Assembly: GCF_001050195.2 (NCBI RefSeq)
Contig: NZ_DF967967.1
Span: forward strand, 1 to 64,000
Direction: 5' to 3'
DNA from: Anaerolinea thermolimosa
GTDB lineage: Bacteria; Chloroflexota; Anaerolineae; Anaerolineales; Anaerolineaceae
DNA length: 64,000 bases
Under the pieces are notes generated by a model. It made no database searches. It was not told the DNA's origin and worked only from the letters and a program-made list of their open reading frames with translations. Made by a program: the position numbers and the translations under genes. Positions 53,656 through 63,139 of the stretch are shown in pieces (the stretch's first letter is position 1; each line of letters starts with the position of its first letter).

Positions 53656-55026
53656 ATGACATTGGAAGAGAAGATTGTCCTGATCGGAGCCGGGAGCGCC
53701 ATGTTTACCCGGGGGCTGGTCAGCGACCTGATTCATACAGGAATGCGGGGCGAGCTGGCCCTGGTGGATATTGACCCGGTGGCTTTACGGACGGCCAGCG
53801 GGCTGGCCGAGAAAATGATCGCCGCTTCTGGGGCGCCTCTTCGTCTGAGCGCCGCTCTGGAACGCAGAGAGGTTTTGCGAGGGGCCACCATTGTGATAAC
53901 CACCATTGGGGTGGGGGGCAGGCGCGCCTGGGAGCAGGATGTCTTCGTGCCGCGCAAATATGGGCTGTATTATCCGGTGGGAGATACGGTTGGGCCGGGG
54001 GGCACATCGCGTGCGTTGCGCATGATCCCGGCGATGGTGGAAATTGCTCGCGATGTACTCGACCTGGCACCGGATGCACTGTTTATTAACTATGCCAACC
54101 CCATGGCAGCGGTCTGCCGGGGGGTGATAAAGGCCACAGGCGCCCGGTTGATAGGTCTGTGCCACGGGACGGTTGACACAGCGCGCTTCCTTGCAAGCCT
54201 GCTGGGGGTGAAGCTGGAGAACCTGGCGTACACGGCAGTGGGCATCAACCATCTCACCTGGTTTACCGAGGTGCAGGTAGATGGTCAGGATGCCATGCCG
54301 CGCCTGCATGCCATTGCCGATGGGGTGCTGGCCCGGCTGGCTGAGGCTGAAGCGGCTCATGCCGCCGGACAGCCCATGCCGCACTGTGGCAGCCCCTTCG
54401 AGTCGTCGCTGGAGCATCCTTTTAGCTGGCAATGTCTGAAGTGGTTTGGGGCCTTTCCGGCACCGCTCGACCGGCACGTCACTGAATTCTTTCCGCAGTT
54501 CTTCCGCACCGGGGCTTATTACGGGAAGACCCTGGGGGTGGATGAGTTCTCCTTTGAGGGGACGATTGCTGTGGGAGATCAGGTATACGCTGAAATGCAG
54601 GCAGAGGCAGAGGCGCCTGGAGCTCTTCCAGAGGATTACTTTGAGCGGCTTTCGGGCGAGCATGAACAGGCGCTGGAGATCATTCAGGCGATTCGCTCCA
54701 ACACCCCGCGGCTGTATTCGGCCAATTTACCCAACACGGGGCAGGTGCCCAACCTGCCTCTGGGAGCGGTGGTAGAAGCACCCGCCGTTACCGATTCTCG
54801 TGGCCTTCACCCGGTGGCGCTGCCCCCTCTGCCGCCCGCCATTGCTGGTACCCTGGCCACGCGCTTCCAGTGGGTAGAGACGGTGGTCGAGGCGGCGCTG
54901 GAACGGAGCCGGGAGAAGTTCATCCAGGCTCTGATCCTTGATGGGGGAGTATCCTCACCGGAGGTGGCGGTGAAGCTGGCCGATGACCTGCTGGCCGCAC
55001 AGCGCGAAACCCTTCACTGGTCGTAA
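53656..55026 (+). CDS. GH4-family 6-phospho-/alpha-glycosidase
   Basis: 456 residues from the ATG at 53656 (GGGAGG five bases before; a longer upstream frame overlaps the UroD-like gene). The N-terminal NAD+ loop [16 protein letters not shown], the metal and catalytic region [10 protein letters not shown], the Cys of [10 protein letters not shown], and the His of [11 protein letters not shown] are the GH4 signature, with redox NAD+ and Mn2+ chemistry. Substrates may be alpha-glucosides, alpha-galactosides or glucuronides. There is no signal peptide, so it is cytosolic. It is the last gene of the operon; a strong terminator follows 5 bases later. Confidence 0.87.
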   Translation: MTLEEKIVLIGAGSAMFTRGLVSDLIHTGMRGELALVDIDPVALRTASGLAEKMIAASGAPLRLSAALERREVLRGATIVITTIGVGGRRAWEQDVFVPRKYGLYYPVGDTVGPGGTSRALRMIPAMVEIARDVLDLAPDALFINYANPMAAVCRGVIKATGARLIGLCHGTVDTARFLASLLGVKLENLAYTAVGINHLTWFTEVQVDGQDAMPRLHAIADGVLARLAEAEAAHAAGQPMPHCGSPFESSLEHPFSWQCLKWFGAFPAPLDRHVTEFFPQFFRTGAYYGKTLGVDEFSFEGTIAVGDQVYAEMQAEAEAPGALPEDYFERLSGEHEQALEIIQAIRSNTPRLYSANLPNTGQVPNLPLGAVVEAPAVTDSRGLHPVALPPLPPAIAGTLATRFQWVETVVEAALERSREKFIQALILDGGVSSPEVAVKLADDLLAAQRETLHWS

Positions 55027-55030
55027 TCAA

Positions 55031-55064
55031 AGCGGGGCAAACACACGTTTGCCCCGCTTTTTTT
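55031..55064 (+). terminator. intrinsic terminator of the sugar operon
   Basis: A 12-bp stem (AGCGGGGCAAAC with its complement, closing ACAC) whose 3' arm runs directly into TTTTTTT. Confidence 0.92.
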
Positions 55065-55088
55065 CTGCCTTATAACGGCTGAAGAGAA

Positions 55089-56078
<990 letters not shown>

Positions 56079-56147
56079 ATCAGTACCTCCTGAGGAGTGA
56101 GGCCGGTTCCAGAAGAAACCGGCAAGGCGGGGGAACCCCCCGGTTAA

Positions 56148-57134
56148 TCAGGGCAGGCCGATGGCGTCGCGGACTTCAGCCATGGTCTGCTCTGCGATGA
56201 CGCGTGCCCGGCGTTCACCATCGCGGAGCACGTCCAGAATGTCATCCGGGTTCTGTGCCAGGGCGGCGCGGCGCTCGCGGAAGGGAGCCAGATGAGCATT
56301 GAGGTTTTTAGCGAAGAGCTTTTTACAGTCCACACAGCCGATGCCTGCCCGTCGGCATTCGAGATTGATCATGGCCACTTCTTCCGGGCTGGAGAACACC
56401 TTGTGCATGCTGAAAACATTGCACACATCGGGGTTACCGGGGTCACTGCGGCGTTTGCGGGCCGGATCGGTAACCATGGTCATGACCACTTTTTCGGTTT
56501 CTTCGGGGGTCAGGGCAAGCTCGATATGGTTGTTCAGGCTCTTGCTCATCTTTTGCTGGCCGTCGGTGCCGATTACTTTGGGCACCTCGGTGAGTTTGAT
56601 ATCGGGTTCTTTGAGGACGCTGGTGTTGTAGCGGAAATTAAAAGATCGCACCGTTTCGCGGGCAAACTCGACGTGCGAAGCCTGATCGATCCCCACCGGC
56701 ACCAGGTCGGCTTTATAGAGGACGATGTCGGCGGTCATAAGCACAGGGTAACCTACCAGCCCCAGGTTGACGTTGTTCGGCTGCATGCGCACTTTTTCTT
56801 TAAAGGTGGGCAGATCGGTGAGCTTTCCCAGAGGCGTGACCATGGAGAGGATGGTGAACAGTTCCATTACCTGAGGGACATGGGACTGAATGAAGACGAT
56901 GGATTCTCGCGGGTCGATGCCAGCGGCCAGCCAGTCGAGAGCCATCTCGTAGGTGTTGTTCTTGATATCGCGCGTGGTTTCGAGGGTAGTAAGAGCATGA
57001 ACATCGACAATGCAGTAGATACAGTCGTATTCTTTTTGCAGAGCGACGTAGTTCTGGATGGCTCCCAGGTAGTTTCCCAGATGCTGGCGTCCGGTGGGGC
57101 GAGCCCCCGAAAAAACACGACCTTTTTTTGTCAT
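56148..57134 (-). CDS. trpS: tryptophanyl-tRNA synthetase
   Basis: 328 residues of a class I synthetase. GARPTGRQHLGNYLGAIQNY holds the HIGH-type motif and DGQQKMSKSLNNHI the KMSKS motif, both in the form seen in TrpRS. AAAGGGAAC precedes the ATG. The start codon overlaps the stop of the selenoprotein gene (ATGA), so the two are translationally coupled. Downstream, two short hairpins (56102-56123 and a GGGGG-AA-CCCCC block near 56130) stand before the aldo/keto reductase gene. Confidence 0.93.
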   Translation of the reverse strand: MTKKGRVFSGARPTGRQHLGNYLGAIQNYVALQKEYDCIYCIVDVHALTTLETTRDIKNNTYEMALDWLAAGIDPRESIVFIQSHVPQVMELFTILSMVTPLGKLTDLPTFKEKVRMQPNNVNLGLVGYPVLMTADIVLYKADLVPVGIDQASHVEFARETVRSFNFRYNTSVLKEPDIKLTEVPKVIGTDGQQKMSKSLNNHIELALTPEETEKVVMTMVTDPARKRRSDPGNPDVCNVFSMHKVFSSPEEVAMINLECRRAGIGCVDCKKLFAKNLNAHLAPFRERRAALAQNPDDILDVLRDGERRARVIAEQTMAEVRDAIGLP

Positions 57135-57382
57135 AAGTTCCCTTTCTTAAGCAAGGCTTTGAATAACTCAACCACTTCGCCCGGGTTGGCATGACGCCCG
57201 GTTTTTAACTTGGAATAAAGGAGCTGGCCGTTCACCACCACTTCGAACCGGCCACCATCAGACGGAATGAGCGTGAGCCGGGCGATCTCGGGCTCGAATG
57301 CTTTCAGCAACTCTGCTGCCAGACCGGCAGCGCGTTCGGTGTAGTGTCAGACCGTGCAATAAGTAATTTCAATGGACCACAT
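57131..57382 (-). CDS. selenoprotein of the SelW/Rdx family (CxxU), read through an in-frame UGA
   Basis: 84 codons from ATG 57382 to TGA 57133-57131, with a UGA as codon 12 (57349-57347). It starts MWSIEITYCTV and has Cys9-x-x-Sec12, the CxxU redox motif of Rdx proteins. After the UGA it continues HYTERAAGLAAELL, and later GGRFEVVVNGQLLYSK and NPGEVVELFKALL, which match the family fold over its full length. GGAGG precedes the ATG. The family has a thioredoxin-like fold and a likely redox role, exact function unknown. A SECIS-type hairpin follows the UGA (57315-57331), and tRNA-Sec is encoded at 38748-38841. The alternative, a true stop, would leave an 11-residue peptide and is unlikely. Confidence 0.9.
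57315..57331 (-). promoter_or_regulatory. bacterial SECIS-type hairpin
   Basis: On the minus strand GCTGCC and GGCAGC form a 6-bp stem closing a GGTCT loop, the loop recognised by SelB in bacterial SECIS elements such as that of E. coli fdhF. The loop begins 21 bases after the UGA, within the usual range. Confidence 0.85.
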
Positions 57383-57411
57383 GAGCTTTTCCTCCCAAAG
57401 GATTGAGTGTA

Positions 57412-57417
57412 ATTATA
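57412..57417 (-). promoter_or_regulatory. possible -10 box of the selenoprotein-trpS operon
   Basis: TATAAT on the minus strand, 29 bases before the selenoprotein ATG. The -35 (CAGAAC-like) is weak. A TATAAT also reads on the plus strand at 57414-57419, before the sugar transferase gene. Confidence 0.35.
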
Positions 57418-57465
57418 ATATAGAAGCCGGTGGGGTTCTGGCCGGCATCATCCACAGGGAGAAGG

Positions 57466-58092
57466 ATGACCTTGGTGTTGTTTCCACGCGGTGTGCCGGT
57501 TGTTAAACGTATCCTGGATTTAATCCTGACGATCCCCGCCCTGGTGCTGCTCTCACCGTTGATGGCCTTTCTGGCCTTGTTGATCTGGGCGACCCAGGGG
57601 AGACCGATTCTTTTCCGGCAACAACGCCCCGGCTATCGGGGGCAGGTTTTCACGCTGTATAAATTCACCACCATGCGCGATTTACGCACCCCGGATGGCT
57701 CTCTGCTTCCTGACGCTGAGCGCCTCACCCCGCTTGGGCGCTTTTTACGCTCCACCAGCCTGGATGAACTCCCTGAGCTTTACAATGTGTTGCGCGGAGA
57801 AATGAGCCTGGTAGGGCCGCGCCCGCTCCTGGTGAAGTATCTGCCGCTTTACTCTGCCGAACAGAGGCGGCGCCACGATGTTTTGCCGGGGATCACCGGC
57901 TGGGCTCAGATTAACGGGCGCAATGCCCTGCGCTGGGCCGATAAATTTCGCCTGGATGTGTGGTACGTAGACCACTGGTCTCTGTGGCTTGATTGTAAAA
58001 TTCTGGCGGTGACCCTCTGGAAAGTGCTGATCCGGGAGGGAATCAACGAACCGGGGCAGGCAACGGCTCAGGAATTCAACGGCGAGAACTGA
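57466..58092 (+). CDS. sugar transferase of the undecaprenyl-phosphate hexose-1-phosphate transferase type
   Basis: 208 residues from the ATG at 57466 (GGGAG before it; an upstream GTG at 57430 is possible). One membrane segment at the N terminus (RILDLILTIPALVLLSPL) leads into the polyprenyl-phosphate transferase domain: FRQQRPGYRGQVFTLYKFTTM, then LDELPELYNVLRGEMSLVGP, and LPGITGWAQINGRNAL. This is the monotopic PglC/EpsL-type enzyme that moves a sugar-phosphate from a nucleotide sugar to a lipid carrier, the first step in surface glycan synthesis. No other glycan genes are next to it. Confidence 0.87.
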   Translation: MTLVLFPRGVPVVKRILDLILTIPALVLLSPLMAFLALLIWATQGRPILFRQQRPGYRGQVFTLYKFTTMRDLRTPDGSLLPDAERLTPLGRFLRSTSLDELPELYNVLRGEMSLVGPRPLLVKYLPLYSAEQRRRHDVLPGITGWAQINGRNALRWADKFRLDVWYVDHWSLWLDCKILAVTLWKVLIREGINEPGQATAQEFNGEN

Positions 58093-58106
58093 TCTTCAAC
58101 GGTGCA

Positions 58107-59192
58107 TTATTCGCCGGGCACGCTGAGGGGGCTGATTTGCCCACTGATGACCTCCTGCATAATCGCCCGCACCAGCCGTTCACGGCCCGGGGTGAAAAGG
58201 TCGGGATTGATGTGGGTCAGATCGATCGGCACCGTAAGCTGACCGGCACTTTTACCTCCGAGCAGACCGGGGAGGGCCTGGCGCAGGGCTGAAGGCAGAT
58301 CAAAACTGACGCTGAGCGCCCATTGACTCTGGACTTCGGGCGGGGGTGGGAGAATGCCCACCAGCCTGACGGGCGTGTCGAACTGGGACAGTCCGTTCAG
58401 ATAGGCAAGTACCTCGGGGCGGGTGGCTTCAGGTGAGAGGAAAAACACATCCACCTTGCCCTGGTCGAAGAAGCTGGCGGCCACGGCCTGCCAGGCGGGG
58501 CCGTCCTGCGGGGGCTGAGCGCCACCCGCGAGAGGAAAGTTGAACCCCAGCGGCCACCCGGGAGCGCATTCGCCGCAATAATAACGCCCGCCGTTAACGA
58601 AAGCCTCCTGAAGCGTGGGAGATTCAGCGGGAATCAGCCCGGCGGCACGCCAGTCATTGGAAAGCAGGGTTGAGGCCAGACCGGCGACGAACATCTGGGC
58701 CTCTGAGTCCAGGTGGAGTACCGTTAAATTGGCGGCAGGATCGATAGACTGGTCGGTTACCACCAGAAATTGAACCTGAGGGTTCGCCGTCAGGAGGGCG
58801 GGTAGATCGGGCAGAGAAGCCAGGCTCACCACCAGTTGCAGTCGGGAGGGTAATGGCGCAGGATCAAGCTGGGAGGAGGTTTCTACAGTAAGGCCGGCAG
58901 GGGCGGTGAGTTCCTGCAACACGGCCAGGGCAGGCTCCGTCCACTCGGGGTGAGAGGGGTCGGGGATCAGTACTGCCAACCCCGGGGCTGAGGTGGGGGT
59001 AGGCTCAGGGGTTGAGGTGGGTGGGGTGAGCGCTTGAAGGGATGCGGTTGGATTCACCTCCGGGGGGGGAGAGCTGAAAGGAGAACTGCAGGCTGCCAGC
59101 ACCACGGCCAGAACCCAGAAGGGGAAGAGGATGAAAACGGCGCGTTTCATACGAGGAGGGGTGTTGTGAAGTGGCCCGGGGAGAGAAGTCAT
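58107..59192 (-). CDS. lipoprotein with a BMP/ABC-substrate-binding-like domain
   Basis: 361 residues from the ATG at 59192, which overlaps the stop of the upstream gene (ATGA). An internal ATG at 59150 would give a shorter, cleaner signal peptide; both are possible. The lipobox VLAAC sits at Cys35 of the longer form. A Thr/Pro-rich linker (TPPTSTPEPTPTSAP) follows, then a domain that looks like basic-membrane-protein or sugar-binding proteins (GLAVLIPDPSHPEW, IPAESPTLQEAFVNGGRYY). The ligand is unknown. It probably sits on the outer surface and works with the preceding lipoprotein. Confidence 0.68.
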   Translation of the reverse strand: MTSLPGPLHNTPPRMKRAVFILFPFWVLAVVLAACSSPFSSPPPEVNPTASLQALTPPTSTPEPTPTSAPGLAVLIPDPSHPEWTEPALAVLQELTAPAGLTVETSSQLDPAPLPSRLQLVVSLASLPDLPALLTANPQVQFLVVTDQSIDPAANLTVLHLDSEAQMFVAGLASTLLSNDWRAAGLIPAESPTLQEAFVNGGRYYCGECAPGWPLGFNFPLAGGAQPPQDGPAWQAVAASFFDQGKVDVFFLSPEATRPEVLAYLNGLSQFDTPVRLVGILPPPPEVQSQWALSVSFDLPSALRQALPGLLGGKSAGQLTVPIDLTHINPDLFTPGRERLVRAIMQEVISGQISPLSVPGE

Positions 59193-59734
59193 TGTACGGA
59201 GTAGTGTGCCACCTGGTCGAGCGTGCCATTGACGTAAATTTCAACTTTATAGGTTCCGGCCGGCCAGGATGAATCGGAGGTGAGGGAAAAATCGATGTTC
59301 CGCGTGCCTTCGGTGGTGATCTCGTATTCGGTGATTTTCATATTGCAGGCGGCAGGGTCATCAGGAATGGTCACCGCCCACCAGACGGCCTTGAAGACAG
59401 TCCCCCGGGGGGCGTTCTGGATGGTGGCCACGGCGTGAATGGTATCAGAAGCCCCAAAGGTCGTGGTGACGTCTACCGGGTTTTTGGCTTCTCCCTCGGT
59501 GCCTCTGGCCAGGGTCAGGGTGGTGATGATCCCTGAAGGCGCAGGAGATTGATCTACCGCCGGGCAAAATTCTGGTGCGGCGGGTGTGTTGCCCAGCGGG
59601 AGGGTGGGCGCTGGCAGGAAGGTGGCTGTGGGTGCGCCTGTGGAGGTGGGTGCGGTGATCGGTGCGGCGCAGGCGATCTGAACCAGGGCCAGCACGAACA
59701 ACCCGATGAGCAGGGCGGGAATGGTATTTCTCAT
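59189..59734 (-). CDS. small secreted lipoprotein
   Basis: 181 residues from the ATG at 59734; a longer frame to 59824 has no site and no sense. The signal peptide ends in QIAC (lipobox), and a Pro/Thr linker (TAPTSTGAPTATF) joins to a beta-rich domain of about 110 residues with the phrases IQNAPRGTVFKAVWW and FSLTSDSSWPAGTYKVEIYV. The domain is like immunoglobulin-type modules of surface proteins; no function is assigned. Coupled by ATGA to the next lipoprotein. Confidence 0.7.
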   Translation of the reverse strand: MRNTIPALLIGLFVLALVQIACAAPITAPTSTGAPTATFLPAPTLPLGNTPAAPEFCPAVDQSPAPSGIITTLTLARGTEGEAKNPVDVTTTFGASDTIHAVATIQNAPRGTVFKAVWWAVTIPDDPAACNMKITEYEITTEGTRNIDFSLTSDSSWPAGTYKVEIYVNGTLDQVAHYSVQ

Positions 59735-59849
59735 GAGGTCAAGCTCTCCTTTACAATACCAGGCTGGCCGACCATTCAGCCAGACTTGAAAGGCAATTAT
59801 ACGCGCAATCGGGGCAGTGTGCACGGAACGGCCTGGCGGAGGAGTGTAT

Positions 59850-59855
59850 TATAAT
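59850..59855 (+). promoter_or_regulatory. -10 box directly before the HAD gene (leaderless-type)
   Basis: A perfect TATAAT ends 6 bases before the ATG at 59862. No Shine-Dalgarno site lies between. The -35 is poor. Confidence 0.5.
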
Positions 59856-59861
59856 TGCTTT

Positions 59862-60332
59862 ATGATCGAATTGAATGTGCCCGGCGTGGGGGTGCTTCAG
59901 TTGGAGCACCTGGTATTCGACGTCAACGGCACTCTGGCCGTAGATGGACAACTCATTGAAGGGGTGGCTCGCGCAGTTAACCGACTGCGAGATCGGTTGA
60001 CCATTCATTTGATCACTGCCGATACCCATGGTCACCAGGCGCTGATCGACCGGCAATTAGGGCTGACGGCGGTGCGCATCCAGAGTGGAGATGAAGCGGC
60101 TCAAAAAGCCGCTTATGTGCGCCAGCTGGGGGCCGAGCGGGTGGCGGCCATCGGGCAGGGGGCGAACGACTCGGCCATGCTCAGGGAAGCGGCGCTGGGA
60201 ATTTGTGTGCTCTCGCCGGAGGGGACAGCCACCGTGTCCATGCTTTCTGCCGACATTCTGGTCAGGGATATTCTTGCCGGGCTGGAACTGTTTGAAAGAC
60301 CTTTACGATTGGTGGCGACACTGCGCAGATGA
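59862..60332 (+). CDS. soluble P-type-ATPase-like HAD protein (COG4087 type)
   Basis: 156 residues from the ATG at 59862. The N-terminal HAD motif reads LVFDVNGTLAVDG: the first Asp is kept but the usual second Asp is Asn, as in the soluble P-type-ATPase-like group. TADTHGHQA and VAAIGQGANDSAMLREAALG are the later HAD motifs, the last with GxxND in P-type form. It has no membrane segments, only the P-domain. Its role is not known. It overlaps the DUF389 gene by four bases (ATGA). Confidence 0.8.
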   Translation: MIELNVPGVGVLQLEHLVFDVNGTLAVDGQLIEGVARAVNRLRDRLTIHLITADTHGHQALIDRQLGLTAVRIQSGDEAAQKAAYVRQLGAERVAAIGQGANDSAMLREAALGICVLSPEGTATVSMLSADILVRDILAGLELFERPLRLVATLRR

Positions 60333-61558
60333 GTTTACCGGCCAGCGAACCCATTCCCATGCCTGAAGAAGAGCTTCCACCGGCCCGTCGGCGGCGGCTG
60401 AACCGCATGGTGCTCCCTGAGGACGGCGATGAGCAAAGCGCCCGTCTGGATGAGCTGGGCAAACGCGCCATTCCAGGGGCCGAGTTTTATCTTTCGGCAT
60501 TGCTGGCCGGGCTGGTGGCCGGGCTGGGGTTCTGGCTGGATTCTCCGGCGCTGGTGATTCTGGCGGCTTTACTGGTGCCTTTCATGGGGCCGCTGATGGG
60601 TCTGGCCGTGGCCACCGTGGCCGGGTCGGTGCGTTTCCTGCTCCGCTCGCTGGGGAGCCTGATGATTGCCGCGGTGATCTTCCTGCTCACCGGTACGCTG
60701 GCCGGGTGGGGGGCGAGGCTCTTCCCGCCGGTTTCGCTCATTCAGGCGGGGTATCAGACGCGCTTCACCTGGCCTGATGCCGCTCTGCTGACGGTGGGTG
60801 TGGTGGTTACCCTGGCGCTGATGAACCGCTCGCCATCTCAACGTCCGCTGGTGAGCAGTGTGGCGGTGGCGTACACGGTCTTCCTCCCGCTCTCGGCCGC
60901 GGGGTTCGGGTTGACCTCCGGGGTGCTACCCGGCTGGGAGATGGGGCTGGTGGTTTTTCTGGCGCACCTCATCTGGGGGGTACTCTGTGGCACGCTTACC
61001 CTGGTATTTCTGGGGTTCCGCCCGTTGCGCTTTCTCAGCTATGCTCTGACCGGCGGATACGCATTGCTCTGCCTGGCTGGAGGCCTGGTGTATTTCCTTT
61101 CTTCTGAAGGGGCAGTGCGCCCTCCGCCATCCCTGCCAGCGGCTTTACCGCCTGTACTTGAAACCCCGACCGCCTTTACCGGCGAACAAAGCGAGCAGGG
61201 ACTCACCCCGCTGGCAGAGGTTCCTTCGCAAACCCCATCACCCACGGTCACCCTTACCCCCACTGCCACCCACACGCTGGTGCCGACGCGCACCCCCACG
61301 GTGACGCTTACCCCCGCACCGACCCCTGTTTATGCGCGCATTAACGCCAGAGGCGGCAATGGTGCATTTATTCGCGCTGAACCCAGGTATGATGCGCTCA
61401 TTGTGGTGAGTATGCTCAACGGGAATGTGGTGGAAGTGTTGGAAGACGTAACTGTAAATGAAGGCGTAACCTGGGTGAAGGTGCGCACCGCAGATGGAAA
61501 AGAAGGTTGGATTGTCCGGGAATTGCTGGCCACGGCCACCCCGGCTCCGGGCTGGTAG
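60329..61558 (+). CDS. DUF389-like membrane protein with C-terminal SH3b domain
   Basis: 409 residues. A cytosolic charged start is followed by about seven membrane segments (about 50-260) with LSALLAGLVAGLGFWLDSPA and ILAALLVPFMGPLMGLAVAT, which match the DUF389 membrane core. A Thr/Pro linker (about 295-335) leads to a bacterial SH3 domain with ARINARGGNGAFIRAEPRYD and GVTWVKVRTADGKEGWIV. The SH3b part should lie outside and bind wall material. No transport substrate is known. Its start overlaps the HAD gene, which suggests that the two act together. Confidence 0.75.
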   Translation: MSLPASEPIPMPEEELPPARRRRLNRMVLPEDGDEQSARLDELGKRAIPGAEFYLSALLAGLVAGLGFWLDSPALVILAALLVPFMGPLMGLAVATVAGSVRFLLRSLGSLMIAAVIFLLTGTLAGWGARLFPPVSLIQAGYQTRFTWPDAALLTVGVVVTLALMNRSPSQRPLVSSVAVAYTVFLPLSAAGFGLTSGVLPGWEMGLVVFLAHLIWGVLCGTLTLVFLGFRPLRFLSYALTGGYALLCLAGGLVYFLSSEGAVRPPPSLPAALPPVLETPTAFTGEQSEQGLTPLAEVPSQTPSPTVTLTPTATHTLVPTRTPTVTLTPAPTPVYARINARGGNGAFIRAEPRYDALIVVSMLNGNVVEVLEDVTVNEGVTWVKVRTADGKEGWIVRELLATATPAPGW

Positions 61559-61591
61559 GCCCATATTTTATAAAATCAAAGGAGAACTTTC

Positions 61592-63052
61592 ATGCCGATT
61601 CATTTTGGCACCGATGGCTGGAGAGCCGTCATCTCAGACACATTTACGTTTACCAATCTTCGCATGGTCACGCAGGCCATCGCAGATGCTGTGGGGAGCG
61701 GTTCCTGGTTGAATGGTGCTGCTCTCGACGCGTCGATTGACCCCCGGAAGATGGTGGTGGGGTTCGATACGCGTTTTCTCTCCGACCGTTTTGCTGTGGA
61801 AGTGGCACGGGTGCTGGCGGCCAATGGTTTCACTGTGTACCTGGCCCATGCCGACGCTCCTACTCCGGCCATCTCCTTTACCGTGAAACATTTAAACGCC
61901 ATCGGCGGGGTGATGATCACCGCGTCTCACAATGCCCCGCGTTATAACGGTGTAAAGCTCAAATCCGCTTACGGCGGCTCGGCGCTACCTGAACAGTGCC
62001 GCCAGGTGGAGGTTTACCTGAATGATAATGAGGCGACGGCGCGCGGCCCGAACCTGATGGAATACGAACAGGCCCTGGAGTTGAAGCGGATTGTGCGGTT
62101 CAACCCCATTCCGGCCTACAATGACCATTTGCGCAGGCTGATCGACTTTGATGTCATCGGCAGTGCCCCCCAGCGCTTCATTGTCGACTCTATGTACGGG
62201 TCGGGGCGGGGAGTGATCCGGGGAATTTTACAGGGGACGGGCTGCGAGGTGTTCGAAATCCGTGGTGAGATGAACCCTGGCTTTGGCGGAGTACATCCCG
62301 AACCCATTGCCCGTTACCTGGGAGCACTTTCGGGAGCGATCGGGAGTGGCATGGGAGGGTTTGGGTTGGCCACCGATGGAGATGCCGACCGCATTGGCGC
62401 CATGGACGAGAGCGGGGCGTTTGTAGACCCGCACAAAATTATGGCGCTGGCGCTGCGTTACCTGGTAGAAAAACGCGGTCTGACCGGTTCGGTGGTGCGC
62501 ACGGTTTCCACCACCAGGATGATCGACCGGCTGGCGAATCGATATGGCCTGACCCTGCATGAAACCCCGGTCGGTTTTAATCACATTGCCGATTACATGC
62601 TCAAAGAGGATGTGCTCATCGGAGGAGAAGAGTCGGGAGGGATTTCGTTCAAGGGGCATATTCCTGAAGGAGACGGTGTTTTAATGGGGCTGCTGATTGT
62701 GGAAATGGTGGCTGCCTGTGGTTGCACCCTGCGCGACCTGGTGGATGACCTTCTAAAGGAAGTTGGGCCGGCATTCTACGAACGCACTGATCTTCGCCTG
62801 AAACACCCCGTATCGAAAGCGGCCATGACCCAGAAACTGGTGGATGAGCCGCCTTCTGCGATCGGCGGTGAGAGTGTGCGCCAGATAATCACCATCGATG
62901 GTGTGAAGTATATTCTGGCGGATGACTCCTGGTTGCTCATTCGTCCTTCCGGGACAGAACCGGTGCTGCGCGTTTACGCTGAGGGGCGCACCCCTGAAAT
63001 GGTGCGGGCGTTGCTGGGATACGGGGAGCAGGTGGCCGCTTCGGTTACCTGA
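61592..63052 (+). CDS. phosphoglucomutase/phosphomannomutase-family protein
   Basis: 486 residues. Four hallmark motifs are present: the opening FGTDGWRAVISD, the phosphoserine loop GGVMITASHNAPRYNGVK, the Mg2+ loop ATDGDADRIGAMD, the sugar loop GGEESGGISFKGHIPE, and the phosphate loop RPSGTEPVLRVYAEG. It interconverts hexose 1- and 6-phosphates (glucose, mannose or glucosamine). AAAGGAG precedes the ATG. It may provide precursors for the glycan genes in this window. A bidirectional terminator follows. Confidence 0.9.
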   Translation: MPIHFGTDGWRAVISDTFTFTNLRMVTQAIADAVGSGSWLNGAALDASIDPRKMVVGFDTRFLSDRFAVEVARVLAANGFTVYLAHADAPTPAISFTVKHLNAIGGVMITASHNAPRYNGVKLKSAYGGSALPEQCRQVEVYLNDNEATARGPNLMEYEQALELKRIVRFNPIPAYNDHLRRLIDFDVIGSAPQRFIVDSMYGSGRGVIRGILQGTGCEVFEIRGEMNPGFGGVHPEPIARYLGALSGAIGSGMGGFGLATDGDADRIGAMDESGAFVDPHKIMALALRYLVEKRGLTGSVVRTVSTTRMIDRLANRYGLTLHETPVGFNHIADYMLKEDVLIGGEESGGISFKGHIPEGDGVLMGLLIVEMVAACGCTLRDLVDDLLKEVGPAFYERTDLRLKHPVSKAAMTQKLVDEPPSAIGGESVRQIITIDGVKYILADDSWLLIRPSGTEPVLRVYAEGRTPEMVRALLGYGEQVAASVT

Positions 63053-63078
63053 AATGCAGGGCAAATCGATTTAAAAGC

Positions 63079-63121
63079 AAAAGCACCTGGTCGGTGAAGT
63101 TCTCGATGACCGGGTGCTTTT
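63079..63121. terminator. bidirectional terminator
   Basis: AAAAGCACCTGGTC and GACCGGGTGCTTTT pair over 14 bp with one G-U, flanked by A and T runs on both sides, between the mutase gene and the LPxTG-protein gene. Confidence 0.85.
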
Positions 63122-63139
63122 ATGATTCCGGGGGGTGAA

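Noticed and set aside
61240-61330. Repeated ACCCC/TACCCCC stretch as a DNA repeat element
   Set aside because: It encodes the Thr/Pro-rich linker between the membrane part and SH3b domain of the DUF389-like protein, so the repetition reflects the protein.
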